Source: Cryobacterium sp. MP_M3
GTDB taxonomy: Bacteria; Actinomycetota; Actinomycetes; Actinomycetales; Microbacteriaceae
Assembly (NCBI RefSeq): GCF_015752155.1
Contig: NZ_JADOVI010000009.1
Coordinates: 111,706 to 175,705 of the forward strand
Length of the DNA stretch: 64,000 nucleotides
Reading direction: 5' to 3'
Under the pieces are notes generated by a model. The model did no database searches. It saw only the letters and a list, made by a program, of their open reading frames with translations, and was not told where the DNA came from. Position numbers and translations under genes: made by a program. This document shows positions 1 through 7,145 of the stretch, piece after piece (position 1 is the stretch's first letter; every line of letters begins with the position of its first letter).

Positions 1-1
1 C

Positions 2-202
2 ATCCGTCTCACGGCCGACGCCGCCGTGGAGGTCGACGCGTTCCAGCGGGAGTACGCCGTCGCCCTGGCGCCGCGATTCGACGCCCTGACCAGCGCCGAA
101 GTGGTCGAGCTGGAACGACTGCTGAACAAGGTCCAGGCGGCGCCGGACCCGGCGCCGGCATCGACAGCCCGAGGTGCAGGCCCGCGGGTGAAGAAGAAAT
201 GA
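2..202 (+). CDS. MarR-like transcriptional regulator, C-terminal part
   Basis: The window opens inside this gene and only its last 66 codons are visible. The fragment begins with an IRLTADAAVEV stretch and continues into a long amphipathic helix (LTSAEVVELERLLNKV), which resembles the end of the winged helix plus the C-terminal dimerisation helix of MarR regulators. A basic, proline-rich tail ends in VKKK. The stop lies 7 nt before the next gene (an NmrA-type reductase), so the two probably share a transcript. The family call rests on helix pattern alone because the DNA-binding domain is outside the window. Confidence 0.5.
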   Translation: MRLTADAAVEVDAFQREYAVALAPRFDALTSAEVVELERLLNKVQAAPDPAPASTARGAGPRVKKK

Positions 203-209
203 GCACCTG

Positions 210-1076
210 ATGGGCAGCATCCTCGTGACCGGAGCCTCCGGAACGGTGGGGCGGGCGGTGGCCGGCGCCCTGGTCGCGGCCGGCGAAGACGTCGTATCGG
301 CGGTGCGTGCTCCGGGGCCGGGCGGCGATGCCTCGGGTGCAGGCATCGTGCCGGGCAGTGAGGCGCGCGAGTTCGACTTCGCCGTCCCGTCCGGCTGGGC
401 GGGCGCCTTCGCCGGGGTCGACCGCCTGTTCCTGCTTCGCCCCCCGGCGATCGCGAACGTCGGGGACACCCTGCTCCCGGTGATCGACGTGGCGCTGGAG
501 CAGGGCATCCGTCAGATCGTGTTCCTCTCCCTGCAGGGCGTGCAGTTCAACACCGCCACGCCGCACCACGCCGTGGAGAAGCACCTGAGAAAGCGGAAGG
601 CGCCCTACACGTTCCTGCGGCCGAACTTCTTCATGCAGAACCTGTCGACCGTCTACCGGGACGAGATCCGGGAGCGAAGCGAGATCTACCTGCCGGCCGC
701 CGGCGCCCACACCGCGTTCATCGATGCCAGGGACATCGGCCGGGTCGCCGCGCGCGTATTCACCGAACCGGGACACCTGGGCAGGGCCTACACGCTCTCG
801 GGCGAGCAGTCGCTCACCTACGACCAGGTCGCGAGCATCCTCTCGGAGGTGCTCGGCCGGCGCATTAGTTACGCCCGGCCGACCGCTGCGGAATACAGCG
901 CCCGACTCGCGGCCCGGGGTGCCTCCGCGGACTTCATCGCGGTGCAGGAGATGATCTACCGGATCGTGCGGCTGCAGGTGTCAGCCCTCCCGAATCGTGC
1001 CATCCGAAGGTTGACCGGAGCGCCTGCGACCTCATTCCGGCAATTCGCGCTCGACCACCAGGCGTTCTGGAAGTAA
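210..1076 (+). CDS. NmrA-like NAD(P)-binding reductase (atypical SDR)
   Basis: A 288-residue atypical short-chain dehydrogenase. The N-terminal Rossmann motif GASGTVG at residues 8-14 binds the dinucleotide; there is no classical YxxxK catalytic pair, as is usual for NmrA/QorB-type proteins that act as NAD(P)H sensors or quinone reductases. The HAVEKHLRKR and FLRPNFFMQN segments match the family. The ATG sits 7 nt after the upstream MarR-like stop with only a weak GAGC ribosome site, consistent with coupling. The 3' end falls in a hairpin shared with the convergent PepSY gene. Physiological substrate unknown. Confidence 0.8.
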   Translation: MGSILVTGASGTVGRAVAGALVAAGEDVVSAVRAPGPGGDASGAGIVPGSEAREFDFAVPSGWAGAFAGVDRLFLLRPPAIANVGDTLLPVIDVALEQGIRQIVFLSLQGVQFNTATPHHAVEKHLRKRKAPYTFLRPNFFMQNLSTVYRDEIRERSEIYLPAAGAHTAFIDARDIGRVAARVFTEPGHLGRAYTLSGEQSLTYDQVASILSEVLGRRISYARPTAAEYSARLAARGASADFIAVQEMIYRIVRLQVSALPNRAIRRLTGAPATSFRQFALDHQAFWK

Positions 1077-1106
1077 CCGGCTGCCCGGAGCGTCTGGTCA
1101 GCCGGT
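1076..1106. terminator. Convergent stem-loop between NmrA-like and PepSY genes
   Basis: Perfect 8-bp arms ACCGGCTG (1076-1083) and CAGCCGGT (1099-1106) with a 15-nt loop span the stop codons of the two convergent genes. There is no clear T-tract, so termination efficiency is uncertain. Confidence 0.5.
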
Positions 1107-1664
1107 CGCGCCGGACGGGCGCACGACCTCGCTGCGCTGGGTGAGCTCGATCACCTTTTTGGTGCCGTTCGTGAGGGTGACCTCCACCTCGAAAGCGTGG
1201 TCCACGGCGTCGCTGCGCACGAACCGGGTGACGGTGCCGCCGCCCACCTCGGCGAGGGCGACCTGCTCGGCGCTGGTACGCTCGACGCTGGCATGCTCGG
1301 CGCCGTCCAGGGCGCGCGCGGGCAGTCCGGCCGCGGCATCGCCGAGCCAGCCGGGCGCGCTCACCCAGACCACGGCGAACGACGCGTCGAGTTCGACGGT
1401 CACCTCGACCCCGTTCGCGAGCCGGGTCTCCACGGCGTAGGGCGGGCCGGGGGCGGTGCGGCGGTGGGCATCCGTCACGGTGCCGGGGCCCAGCTCGGCC
1501 AGGGCGGCGTCGCTCGCGTGCGCGAGCACCGTGCCGGTGAGCCGGGTGTCGTCGGTTCCGCCCGCGGAGGCGATCCCGGCCGTCGCGAGCAGCGCGGCCG
1601 CGCCCACCACGGCAGCGACGATCCACGTTCGCGTCTGCAGCCTCGTTGTCGTGATGAAACTCAT
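1098..1664 (-). CDS. Secreted PepSY-domain protein
   Basis: A protein of about 188 residues. I place the start at the ATG ending at 1664 (MSFITTTRLQ), because a G-rich ribosome site lies just before it; an upstream in-frame start would add ten residues. A basic N-terminus is followed by one hydrophobic segment (WIVAAVVGAAALLATAG), a signal peptide or membrane anchor ending in GIASA. Two repeats of the PepSY pattern follow: VTDAHRRTAPGPPYAVETRL..VTVELD and VTRFVRSDAVDHAFEVEVTL..KVIEL. PepSY domains are associated with protease inhibition or envelope sensing. No sensor kinase is adjacent. Confidence 0.75.
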   Translation of the reverse strand: MSFITTTRLQTRTWIVAAVVGAAALLATAGIASAGGTDDTRLTGTVLAHASDAALAELGPGTVTDAHRRTAPGPPYAVETRLANGVEVTVELDASFAVVWVSAPGWLGDAAAGLPARALDGAEHASVERTSAEQVALAEVGGGTVTRFVRSDAVDHAFEVEVTLTNGTKKVIELTQRSEVVRPSGATG

Positions 1665-1770
1665 GCCCCCCAGTGTGGGGGACAGACCCCGCATTCGGGT
1701 GACAGCCGCGCCGAGAAATTCTCGCTTCCCAGCTGCGTGATGACAGCGGTCGTCTCCCTCAACCGTGCGG

Positions 1771-2649
1771 TTACCCGCGGGTCGGCGCCCACCGTTCGAG
1801 CAACGCCCAGAACGCCCGGGCCAGCTCGGGGTCCGCCGCGTCGGCGCTCGGCTCGGTGACCCGGGCGCCGTCGAAGTACGCGCCGCCGGGCAGGGCAGGG
1901 TCGCGTTCGGCCCAGTCGGCCTCGAGGTTCGCGGCGGCGCGCGGGGTGGTCGCGAACGGCATCAGCGGCAGCACCCAGCGCAGCAGCAGGCGCATGCTGC
2001 CACGGGCCGTGGCGGATGCCGTGACCGGCACGAAGCCGGGACAGACATCGTCGGCGTGCACCCCGTCCCCGCCGTGCCGGCGCTCCCACTCCCGGGCCAG
2101 CCACAGCTGAGCGAGTTTCGCGTTTTTGTAGGCCCGGTCGGGATGGTACTCGGCGTCGAGGAACGGGTCGTCGAACCTGAACCGCACCGGCACGCCCCGA
2201 CTGCCGGGTTCGTGCAGTGCCGACCCGATGAAGACCAGGCGGGACGGCCTGGCCAGAGCCGGGAGCAGCAGCGTGCTCAGCAGGTACGGCCCGACGGTGT
2301 GGATCTGCAGCGTCTCCTCCAGCCCGTCCGAGGTGATCCGGCGCTCCGGCGGCGGCGCGAGGGTGCCGGCATTGTGCACGACCACCTCGAATCGGCGGCC
2401 CTCGCCCAGCAGAGTGCCGGCGAGCCCGCGCACGCTGGCGAGCGAGGCAAGGTCAAGCGGCCGCCACTCCACCTTCGCCCCCGGCACGAGCCGCGCGTAC
2501 TCGGCCCGAGCCGCCTCGCCCGCGCCGGGCCGGCGAGCCGTGAAGACCACGTGGTGGCCCCGGCGAAGCAGCTCCAGCACGAGCAGACGACCGATGCCGC
2601 GGTTGCCGCCGGTCACCAGGATGGTCTTCGGGCGAAGCGGTTCGGTCAT
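1771..2649 (-). CDS. Short-chain dehydrogenase/reductase (retinol-dehydrogenase-like)
   Basis: A 292-residue SDR with the cofactor motif TGGNRGIG near residue 14, NAG (VVHNAG) in the middle of the Rossmann fold and a Y-K pair in YKNAKLAQLW (YxxxK) preceded by the serine of FIGSAL. These are the catalytic residues of classical SDRs; the overall pattern resembles the WWOX/retinol dehydrogenase subgroup. Its ATG overlaps the stop of the upstream small membrane protein by 4 nt (ATGA), so they form a coupled two-gene operon. Substrate not predictable from sequence. Confidence 0.85.
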   Translation of the reverse strand: MTEPLRPKTILVTGGNRGIGRLLVLELLRRGHHVVFTARRPGAGEAARAEYARLVPGAKVEWRPLDLASLASVRGLAGTLLGEGRRFEVVVHNAGTLAPPPERRITSDGLEETLQIHTVGPYLLSTLLLPALARPSRLVFIGSALHEPGSRGVPVRFRFDDPFLDAEYHPDRAYKNAKLAQLWLAREWERRHGGDGVHADDVCPGFVPVTASATARGSMRLLLRWVLPLMPFATTPRAAANLEADWAERDPALPGGAYFDGARVTEPSADAADPELARAFWALLERWAPTRG

Positions 2650-3176
2650 GCCCGGAGCGTAGTACCGTCCGCCGATTCCGTGGCAGGTTCGCAGGCGTCC
2701 CGGGCCGCGTCGACCGTGGCGAAGTGTTCCAGCGCCGCTCGCACCCGGGGCGACGGCTCGTCGCCGGGGTCCCGCACGGTCGGCAGCACCAGCTCGGGCA
2801 GCTCGTCCGCCGACGGAAAGTTGGTGTACACGTCGCGCAGGAACCGGTCCAGGCGGTTCCTCTGGCTGGGGGCGTCGGTCCAGCTGCGGGGCAGACGGTC
2901 GGGCTCGGCCAGCGGGTCGAAACCCAGCAGCTCAACGCGCCGGGCGGATGCGGCGGTTCGCGCGGCCGTGTTGTGGCGCCGCCAGGTGGGGTTCGACATG
3001 ACGGCCCCGGCAGCCAGGAGCAGGGCGCCGACGCCGACGACACTGATCGGAATCGCCGAGTGGATGCTGACCGCGCCGTCCGTGACCACCAGCACCAGTG
3101 CGGTGGCGAGGGCCATCGCCTTCTGCGCCTCGGCGACCCTGGCCTGCGGTCCGGCGAGCCGGCCCTGGGAATCCAC
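2646..3176 (-). CDS. Small two-TM membrane protein, unknown function
   Basis: A 176-residue protein starting at GTG (MDSQGRL). Two hydrophobic stretches (ALATALVLVV and ISVVGVGALLLAAGAVM) form a membrane hairpin near residues 20-60, followed by a soluble C-terminal domain of about 110 residues with RRHNTAARTAASARRVE and several DP/P-rich turns. The reading frame stays open for roughly 70 nt upstream with plausible coding content (FTGDALLATADALVAAYL) but no standard start, so the true N-terminus may be longer. It is coupled to the downstream SDR by a 4-nt overlap. I do not recognise the family. Confidence 0.6.
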   Translation of the reverse strand: MDSQGRLAGPQARVAEAQKAMALATALVLVVTDGAVSIHSAIPISVVGVGALLLAAGAVMSNPTWRRHNTAARTAASARRVELLGFDPLAEPDRLPRSWTDAPSQRNRLDRFLRDVYTNFPSADELPELVLPTVRDPGDEPSPRVRAALEHFATVDAARDACEPATESADGTTLRA

Positions 3177-3313
3177 GGCGAGGTACGCGGCGACGAGGGC
3201 GTCGGCCGTGGCGAGCAGAGCGTCGCCGGTGAATCGCCGGGAATACCCCTTTCGGGGGACTGCTGTCCGTTGACCGCGAGTCGCTAGATTCGTTTCAGCA
3301 GCCGGGGAGAGCG

Positions 3314-4135
3314 ATGACGATGGACAGTTCAGCCATGCGGCAGCGCTTCCCGGCCCAATCGGTCATCGAGCAGCTGCTGCACGAGCAGGGGAGCACGCCG
3401 CCCCTGTCGTGGCCTGCGCGCCTCTTCGGCGGTTCACCGCTCGGCGTCGACGGGATGCCCCGGTACCTGGGGGCAAAGGGTGAGATCACCGTCGGAGCCC
3501 TCCTCGAGACGCTCCCGCCGGACTGGATCGTCTTCCACGCCATTCCCGTCGCCGGCCGCGGCGCCGACATCGATCATCTCGTCGTCGGCCCCGGCGGCAT
3601 CTTCACCATCAGCTCCATGCACCCCAGCAGCACGACCGGCCGCCACGGTGCCGACGTCTGGGTCGGCAAGCGCACCATGCTGGTCGCCGGTCGAAAGGTT
3701 CCCCACCTGAGCGACGCCGAGTTCCAGGCCGAACGGGTCACGAAACTGGTGCGGGAGCGGATGCCGCTGCTCACGCCGGTGCAACCGGTGATCGCACTGG
3801 TCGACCCGAGGCGCCTGACCATCGCGGACAAGCCCGAGCAGGTCAAGGTGATCGACGCCCGGGACCTGCGCCGCTGGCTGGTCAAGCTCCACCCCGTGCT
3901 GAGCGCCGGGGAGGTGCAGGAGGTCTCCGATCTGGTCGACAGCCCGAACACCTGGCGCCCGCTGCCCCTGGCCGAGACCGACGACGACCTGATGGACCGC
4001 TTCACCGTGCTCGATGCGCGGGTGCGGTCGGCGGGCATCCGTCGCCTGCTCTGGGCTCTGGTCGGTGCGGCCTCCGCGATCGGCGGCAGCATCGCGTTGC
4101 TGCATGCCCTCGAAGCGACCCGGCTCGCCGGCTGA
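3314..4135 (+). CDS. NERD-domain protein, tail-anchored (paralogue 1 of 3)
   Basis: A 273-residue nuclease-related-domain protein. An N-terminal helix (MRQRFPAQSVIEQLLHEQ) precedes the NERD core: GAKGEITVGALLETLP, WIVFHAIPV, ADIDHLVVGPGGIFTI and AEFQAERVTKLV. The DIDH-VVGPGG signature carries the acidic residues of the PD-(D/E)xK-like fold. A single hydrophobic helix at the extreme C-terminus (LLWALVGAASAIGGSIALL) suggests tail anchoring with the NERD domain in the cytoplasm. The start is supported by GGGGAG 4 nt upstream; TAGATT at 3285-3290 is a possible -10 box. Two paralogues with the same architecture lie at 6223 and 38815. Confidence 0.85.
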   Translation: MTMDSSAMRQRFPAQSVIEQLLHEQGSTPPLSWPARLFGGSPLGVDGMPRYLGAKGEITVGALLETLPPDWIVFHAIPVAGRGADIDHLVVGPGGIFTISSMHPSSTTGRHGADVWVGKRTMLVAGRKVPHLSDAEFQAERVTKLVRERMPLLTPVQPVIALVDPRRLTIADKPEQVKVIDARDLRRWLVKLHPVLSAGEVQEVSDLVDSPNTWRPLPLAETDDDLMDRFTVLDARVRSAGIRRLLWALVGAASAIGGSIALLHALEATRLAG

Positions 4136-4159
4136 GCCGGCGCCCGCGCGCCTGAACGT

Positions 4160-4240
4160 CGCATCGAAGACACTTTCGCGCTGCCCTACCTCGGCTACGC
4201 GGCCACCCCGGGGCTGAACCGGTTCGGCCTCGACGTCTAA
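4160..4240 (+). pseudogene. C-terminal remnant of a phosphoesterase paralogue
   Basis: Twenty-six codons plus a stop read RIEDTFALPYLGYAATPG and LNRFGLDV. This is nearly the same as the C-terminus of the intact phosphoesterase at 4997-6148 (IEDAFGLPYLGYASTPG, LARFGADV). No upstream coding sequence for the rest of the enzyme exists here, so the fragment is debris from a deletion or recombination. It lies directly after NERD paralogue 1, whereas the intact phosphoesterase lies directly before NERD paralogue 2, pointing to past duplication and rearrangement of a phosphoesterase/NERD segment. Confidence 0.85.
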
Positions 4241-4296
4241 AACGGAGGCTGACCGCCGCGGTCCGAGTTCCCTCCCGGCGGGCTAGGTTGGGGAGG

Positions 4297-4707
4297 GTGA
4301 CCAGCGACCTGACGGATGATGCGACCGGCTTCCTGACCGAACGCCACCTCGGCGTTCTGTCCACCCTCGGATCGCGGGGCGGCATCCACTCGGTGCCGGT
4401 CGGGTTCACCCTCGACGGCGGCGTCGTGCGCATCATCACCTCCGACGGCACCCAGAAGGTGCGCAACGTGGAGCGCGGCGGCCAGGCCACCCTCGCCCAG
4501 GTCGACGGGCGCCGCTGGATCTCGTTCGCCGGCCCCGCAAGCATCGACCGCGACCCGGCCGCCGTCGCCCGGGCGGTGGAACTCTATGCCGCGCGCTACC
4601 AGCAGCCGCGCGTCAACCCGATCCGGGTCGTGATCGAAATCGACGTGGTCACAGTGATGGGTTCGCCGCGGATGCGTCCGACCGGCGTCACGGGGACGAG
4701 CGACTAG
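4297..4707 (+). CDS. PPOX-class F420-dependent oxidoreductase (Rv1155-like)
   Basis: A 136-residue split-barrel flavin/F420-binding protein. The signature elements are present: HLGVLSTLGSRGGIHSVPV, VRIITSDGTQKVRNVE and ATLAQVDGRRWISFAGPA, in the order seen in Rv1155-type F420H2-dependent reductases. I choose the GTG at 4297 over the upstream TTG because the family N-terminus starts close to this point; the G-rich stretch directly abuts the GTG, so spacing is unusual and a leaderless transcript is possible. The length is normal for the family. Substrate unknown. Confidence 0.82.
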   Translation: MTSDLTDDATGFLTERHLGVLSTLGSRGGIHSVPVGFTLDGGVVRIITSDGTQKVRNVERGGQATLAQVDGRRWISFAGPASIDRDPAAVARAVELYAARYQQPRVNPIRVVIEIDVVTVMGSPRMRPTGVTGTSD

Positions 4708-4711
4708 CGAA

Positions 4712-4888
4712 TCAGGACTCCGCGGGGAGCCGCCGGTGAACCTCATCGGTCAGGGCGTCCAGGGCCCGGCAGATGCTCACGAGAGCCTCTTCGACGCCCC
4801 GCGGGGCCGCGCCGTCTTCCTTGATGGTGTTGATGTGCCCCTCGAGCAGGCCGAGCTGGGTCTGGACGATCGTCATGTTGTCAACCAT
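4712..4888 (-). CDS. Small conserved-looking helical protein (58 aa)
   Basis: An ORF of 58 codons (MVDNMTIVQTQLGLLEGHI then KEDGAAPRGVEEALVSICRA) convergent with the PPOX gene and divergent from the phosphoesterase. The sequence is amphipathic and acidic, with no low-complexity bias, suggesting a real small helical protein. Two possible ATGs lie 12 nt apart (ending at 4888 and 4876); neither has a strong ribosome site. Function unknown; it could be a chance ORF. Confidence 0.45.
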   Translation of the reverse strand: MVDNMTIVQTQLGLLEGHINTIKEDGAAPRGVEEALVSICRALDALTDEVHRRLPAES

Positions 4889-4996
4889 CAACCCAGCGTA
4901 GGCGGGCCGCCGAGGCCGCTCGTCCGACGGGTCGTCGGGATCGACGTCGCCGCCCGAACCTGACCGGGTCCGGGCTCGATGACAGATGATGGAGTC

Positions 4997-6148
4997 ATGA
5001 GTACACCGCGCGTTCGCCGGGTCGTCGGCGCGGCCGTCGTGCTGCTGATCGCGCTCGCCGCGGCAGCGCTGTGGCAGGCCCACGGCCCGCAGGCCGGGGT
5101 CTCCGGGGCCCCGCCCGGCCCGGCGAGCTCCCCGGCCGCCTCGGCCCACCCCGGGGTCGGGCACATCACGGTGATCAACCTCGAGAACAAGGGCTACGAC
5201 CAGACCTGGGGTTCCGGCTCGCCGGCTCCCTATCTGTCGTCCACCCTCCGCGCCCAGGGCGTGCTCCTCACCCAGTACTTCGGGGTGGCCCACCACTCGC
5301 TACCGAACTACATCGCGCAGATCTCGGGCCAGGGCCCGAATCCGCAGACCCAGTCCGACTGCCAGACCTACACCGCGTTCGACCAGACCGGCACGGCGGC
5401 GTTCGGCCAGGCCGTCGGCGAGGGCTGCGTCTTCCCGGCCGGCGTGCCCACGGTCGCCGGCCAGCTCACCGACACCGGCCGCACCTGGAAGGGGTACTCG
5501 GAGGACATGGGGGAGTCCTGCCGGCATCCGGCGCCCGGCACCCGGGACGACACCCAGCGGGCCAGGCCCGGCGACCAGTATGCGGCCCGGCACAACCCGT
5601 TCGTCTACTTCGCCGGCATCACCGGCTCGCCGGACTGCGCCCGCAACGTGCTGGACCTTGACGCTCTGCCCGCCGCCCTGTCCGCCGTCGACAGCACCCC
5701 GAACCTCGCGATCATCACCCCGAACCTCTGCCACGACGGCCACGACGCGCCCTGCGTCGACGGGGAGGCCGGCGGCCTGGCCGCGGCCGACGGGTGGCTG
5801 CGGGAGTGGGTGCCGCGCATCCTCGCCTCGCCCGCGTTCCGGCAGGACGGCATGCTCGTGATCACCTTCGACGAATCCGACAGTGTGGCAGCCGACTCGA
5901 CCGCCTGCTGCGGCGAGTCGGCCGGGCCGAACGCAGACCGGCCCGGCATCGACGGCCCCGGCGGCGGCCGGGTCGGCGCCCTCGTGCTCTCCCCGTTCAT
6001 CGCGGGAGGCACCGAATCGAACACGCCCTACAACCACTACAGCCTGCTCGCGAGCATCGAGGATGCCTTCGGCCTGCCCTACCTCGGCTACGCCTCCACA
6101 CCGGGGCTGGCCCGGTTCGGGGCGGATGTCTTCAACATCGCACCCTGA
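4997..6148 (+). CDS. Exported phosphoesterase (acid phosphatase / phospholipase C-like family)
   Basis: A 383-residue protein of the bacterial phosphoesterase family (PF04185-like), an alkaline-phosphatase superfamily fold. A TM/signal segment (VVGAAVVLLIALAAAALW) comes first, then a Pro/Ala linker, then the catalytic domain with INLENKGYDQTWG, AHHSLPNYIAQISG (substrate loop), FDESDSVAADST (metal ligands) and LVLSPFIAGG. The C-terminal hallmark is YNHYSLLASIEDAFGLPYLG. Because this signal segment has no clear cleavage site, the protein may stay membrane anchored facing outward. I use the ATG at 4997 with GGAG just before it; an in-frame ATG at 4979 adds six residues. A broken second copy lies at 4160-4240. 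Confidence 0.88.
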   Translation: MSTPRVRRVVGAAVVLLIALAAAALWQAHGPQAGVSGAPPGPASSPAASAHPGVGHITVINLENKGYDQTWGSGSPAPYLSSTLRAQGVLLTQYFGVAHHSLPNYIAQISGQGPNPQTQSDCQTYTAFDQTGTAAFGQAVGEGCVFPAGVPTVAGQLTDTGRTWKGYSEDMGESCRHPAPGTRDDTQRARPGDQYAARHNPFVYFAGITGSPDCARNVLDLDALPAALSAVDSTPNLAIITPNLCHDGHDAPCVDGEAGGLAAADGWLREWVPRILASPAFRQDGMLVITFDESDSVAADSTACCGESAGPNADRPGIDGPGGGRVGALVLSPFIAGGTESNTPYNHYSLLASIEDAFGLPYLGYASTPGLARFGADVFNIAP

Positions 6149-6222
6149 CCGGTTCGCCACGCCCCGGCCTGGGCCCGATTGCCGGATGGCTCTGTAATAT
6201 TGGCCGCTGGGGGAATACCGCG

Positions 6223-7032
6223 ATGGCAGTAAGCAGGACCAGCATGCGGCAGCGTTTCGCCGCACAGTTCATTATCGAGAAGCTCCTCCGCGAGCAGGAG
6301 ACCAAGCCGCCGCGCGGCAGGCTGGACCGATTCCTCGGCCGCACGCCGCTCGCCGCCGCCAGCGTGGGCTGGTACGACGGCGCCGAGGGCGAGATCGAGG
6401 TCGGCGCACAGCTGGCCACGCTGCCGCCGGAGTGGGCTGTGTTCCACGCCCTGCCGATCGGCGGCCACGGCTGGGACATCGACCACGTGCTGGTCGGCCC
6501 GGGCGGGGTCGTCACCATCAACACCAAGCAGCACCGCGGCCAGCACGTGTCGGTGGAGCGGCGCACGGTGCTCGTCGGGGAACGCTCCGTGCCTTACATC
6601 CGGCATGCCCGGTTCGAGGCCGAGCGCATCACACTCCTGCTTCAGGGACGGCGCCCGCTGGCCGACCCCGTGCACCCGGCGGTCGTGTTCGTCAACCCGC
6701 GCTCGCTGCGCTACCGGAGCCTCCCCGACGATGTGAAAGTCGTCGACGCCCGTCACCTGGTCGAGTGGCTGACCGGACTTCCGGTCGTCCTGGGGCCGGC
6801 CGCGCGCCTCGGGATCATCGAGGTGCTCGACAACCCGGAGATGTGGGAGGGGCTGCCCGTCGACGGCGGCGCCGGGCTGATGGAACGCTTCACCGCACTC
6901 GAGGCGGAGGTGCGCGCGGCCCGGCTGCAACGCCGGGTGCTCTGCCCGCTCGAGCTCGCCCTGGGCGGCGCCGTGTCCGCCGGTCTGATCGTCGTGTTCG
7001 CCGGGTTGATCGGCACCCTGTTCGGCGGCTGA
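6223..7032 (+). CDS. NERD-domain protein, tail-anchored (paralogue 2 of 3)
   Basis: A 269-residue paralogue of the 3314 protein: MRQRFAAQFIIEKLLREQ, then GAEGEIEVGAQLATLPPEW, WDIDHVLVGPGGVVTINTK and ARFEAERITLLLQ. The DIDH and TINTK motifs of the NERD core are intact, unlike paralogue 1, where TINTK is replaced by TISSM. It ends in a hydrophobic helix (ALGGAVSAGLIVVFAGLIG), suggesting a C-terminal membrane anchor. The start ATG at 6223 follows a GGGGGAATA stretch; TAATAT near 6195 may be a -10 element. It follows the phosphoesterase by 74 nt. Confidence 0.85.
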   Translation: MAVSRTSMRQRFAAQFIIEKLLREQETKPPRGRLDRFLGRTPLAAASVGWYDGAEGEIEVGAQLATLPPEWAVFHALPIGGHGWDIDHVLVGPGGVVTINTKQHRGQHVSVERRTVLVGERSVPYIRHARFEAERITLLLQGRRPLADPVHPAVVFVNPRSLRYRSLPDDVKVVDARHLVEWLTGLPVVLGPAARLGIIEVLDNPEMWEGLPVDGGAGLMERFTALEAEVRAARLQRRVLCPLELALGGAVSAGLIVVFAGLIGTLFGG

Positions 7033-7070
7033 GACTGAGCAGAATGCACCGCCTACACCGCGAATATTAA

Positions 7071-7094
7071 CGGCTGGGGCAATTCTCCCAGCCG
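7071..7094. promoter_or_regulatory. Inverted repeat upstream of the 639-aa gene
   Basis: Perfect 8-bp arms CGGCTGGG (7071-7078) and CCCAGCCG (7087-7094) flank an 8-nt loop. It sits between the NERD stop and the next start, about 52 nt upstream of that start. No T-tract follows, so an operator or mRNA hairpin is as likely as a terminator. The left half (AATATT..CGGCTGGGG) resembles the sequence just before NERD paralogue 2 at 6197-6214. Confidence 0.45.
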
Positions 7095-7145
7095 CCGGGC
7101 GTACCCTCGACATACGGTCCGTCACGAAGGCCGGGAGGGGAGCCA

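Noticed and set aside
9..776. Long minus-strand frame across the start of the window
   Set aside because: It is antisense to the MarR-like fragment and the NmrA-type reductase, both with clear family motifs.
1765..3273. 502-codon plus-strand frame
   Set aside because: It is antisense to the SDR and the small membrane protein; composition is Arg/Gly/Pro-rich shadow.
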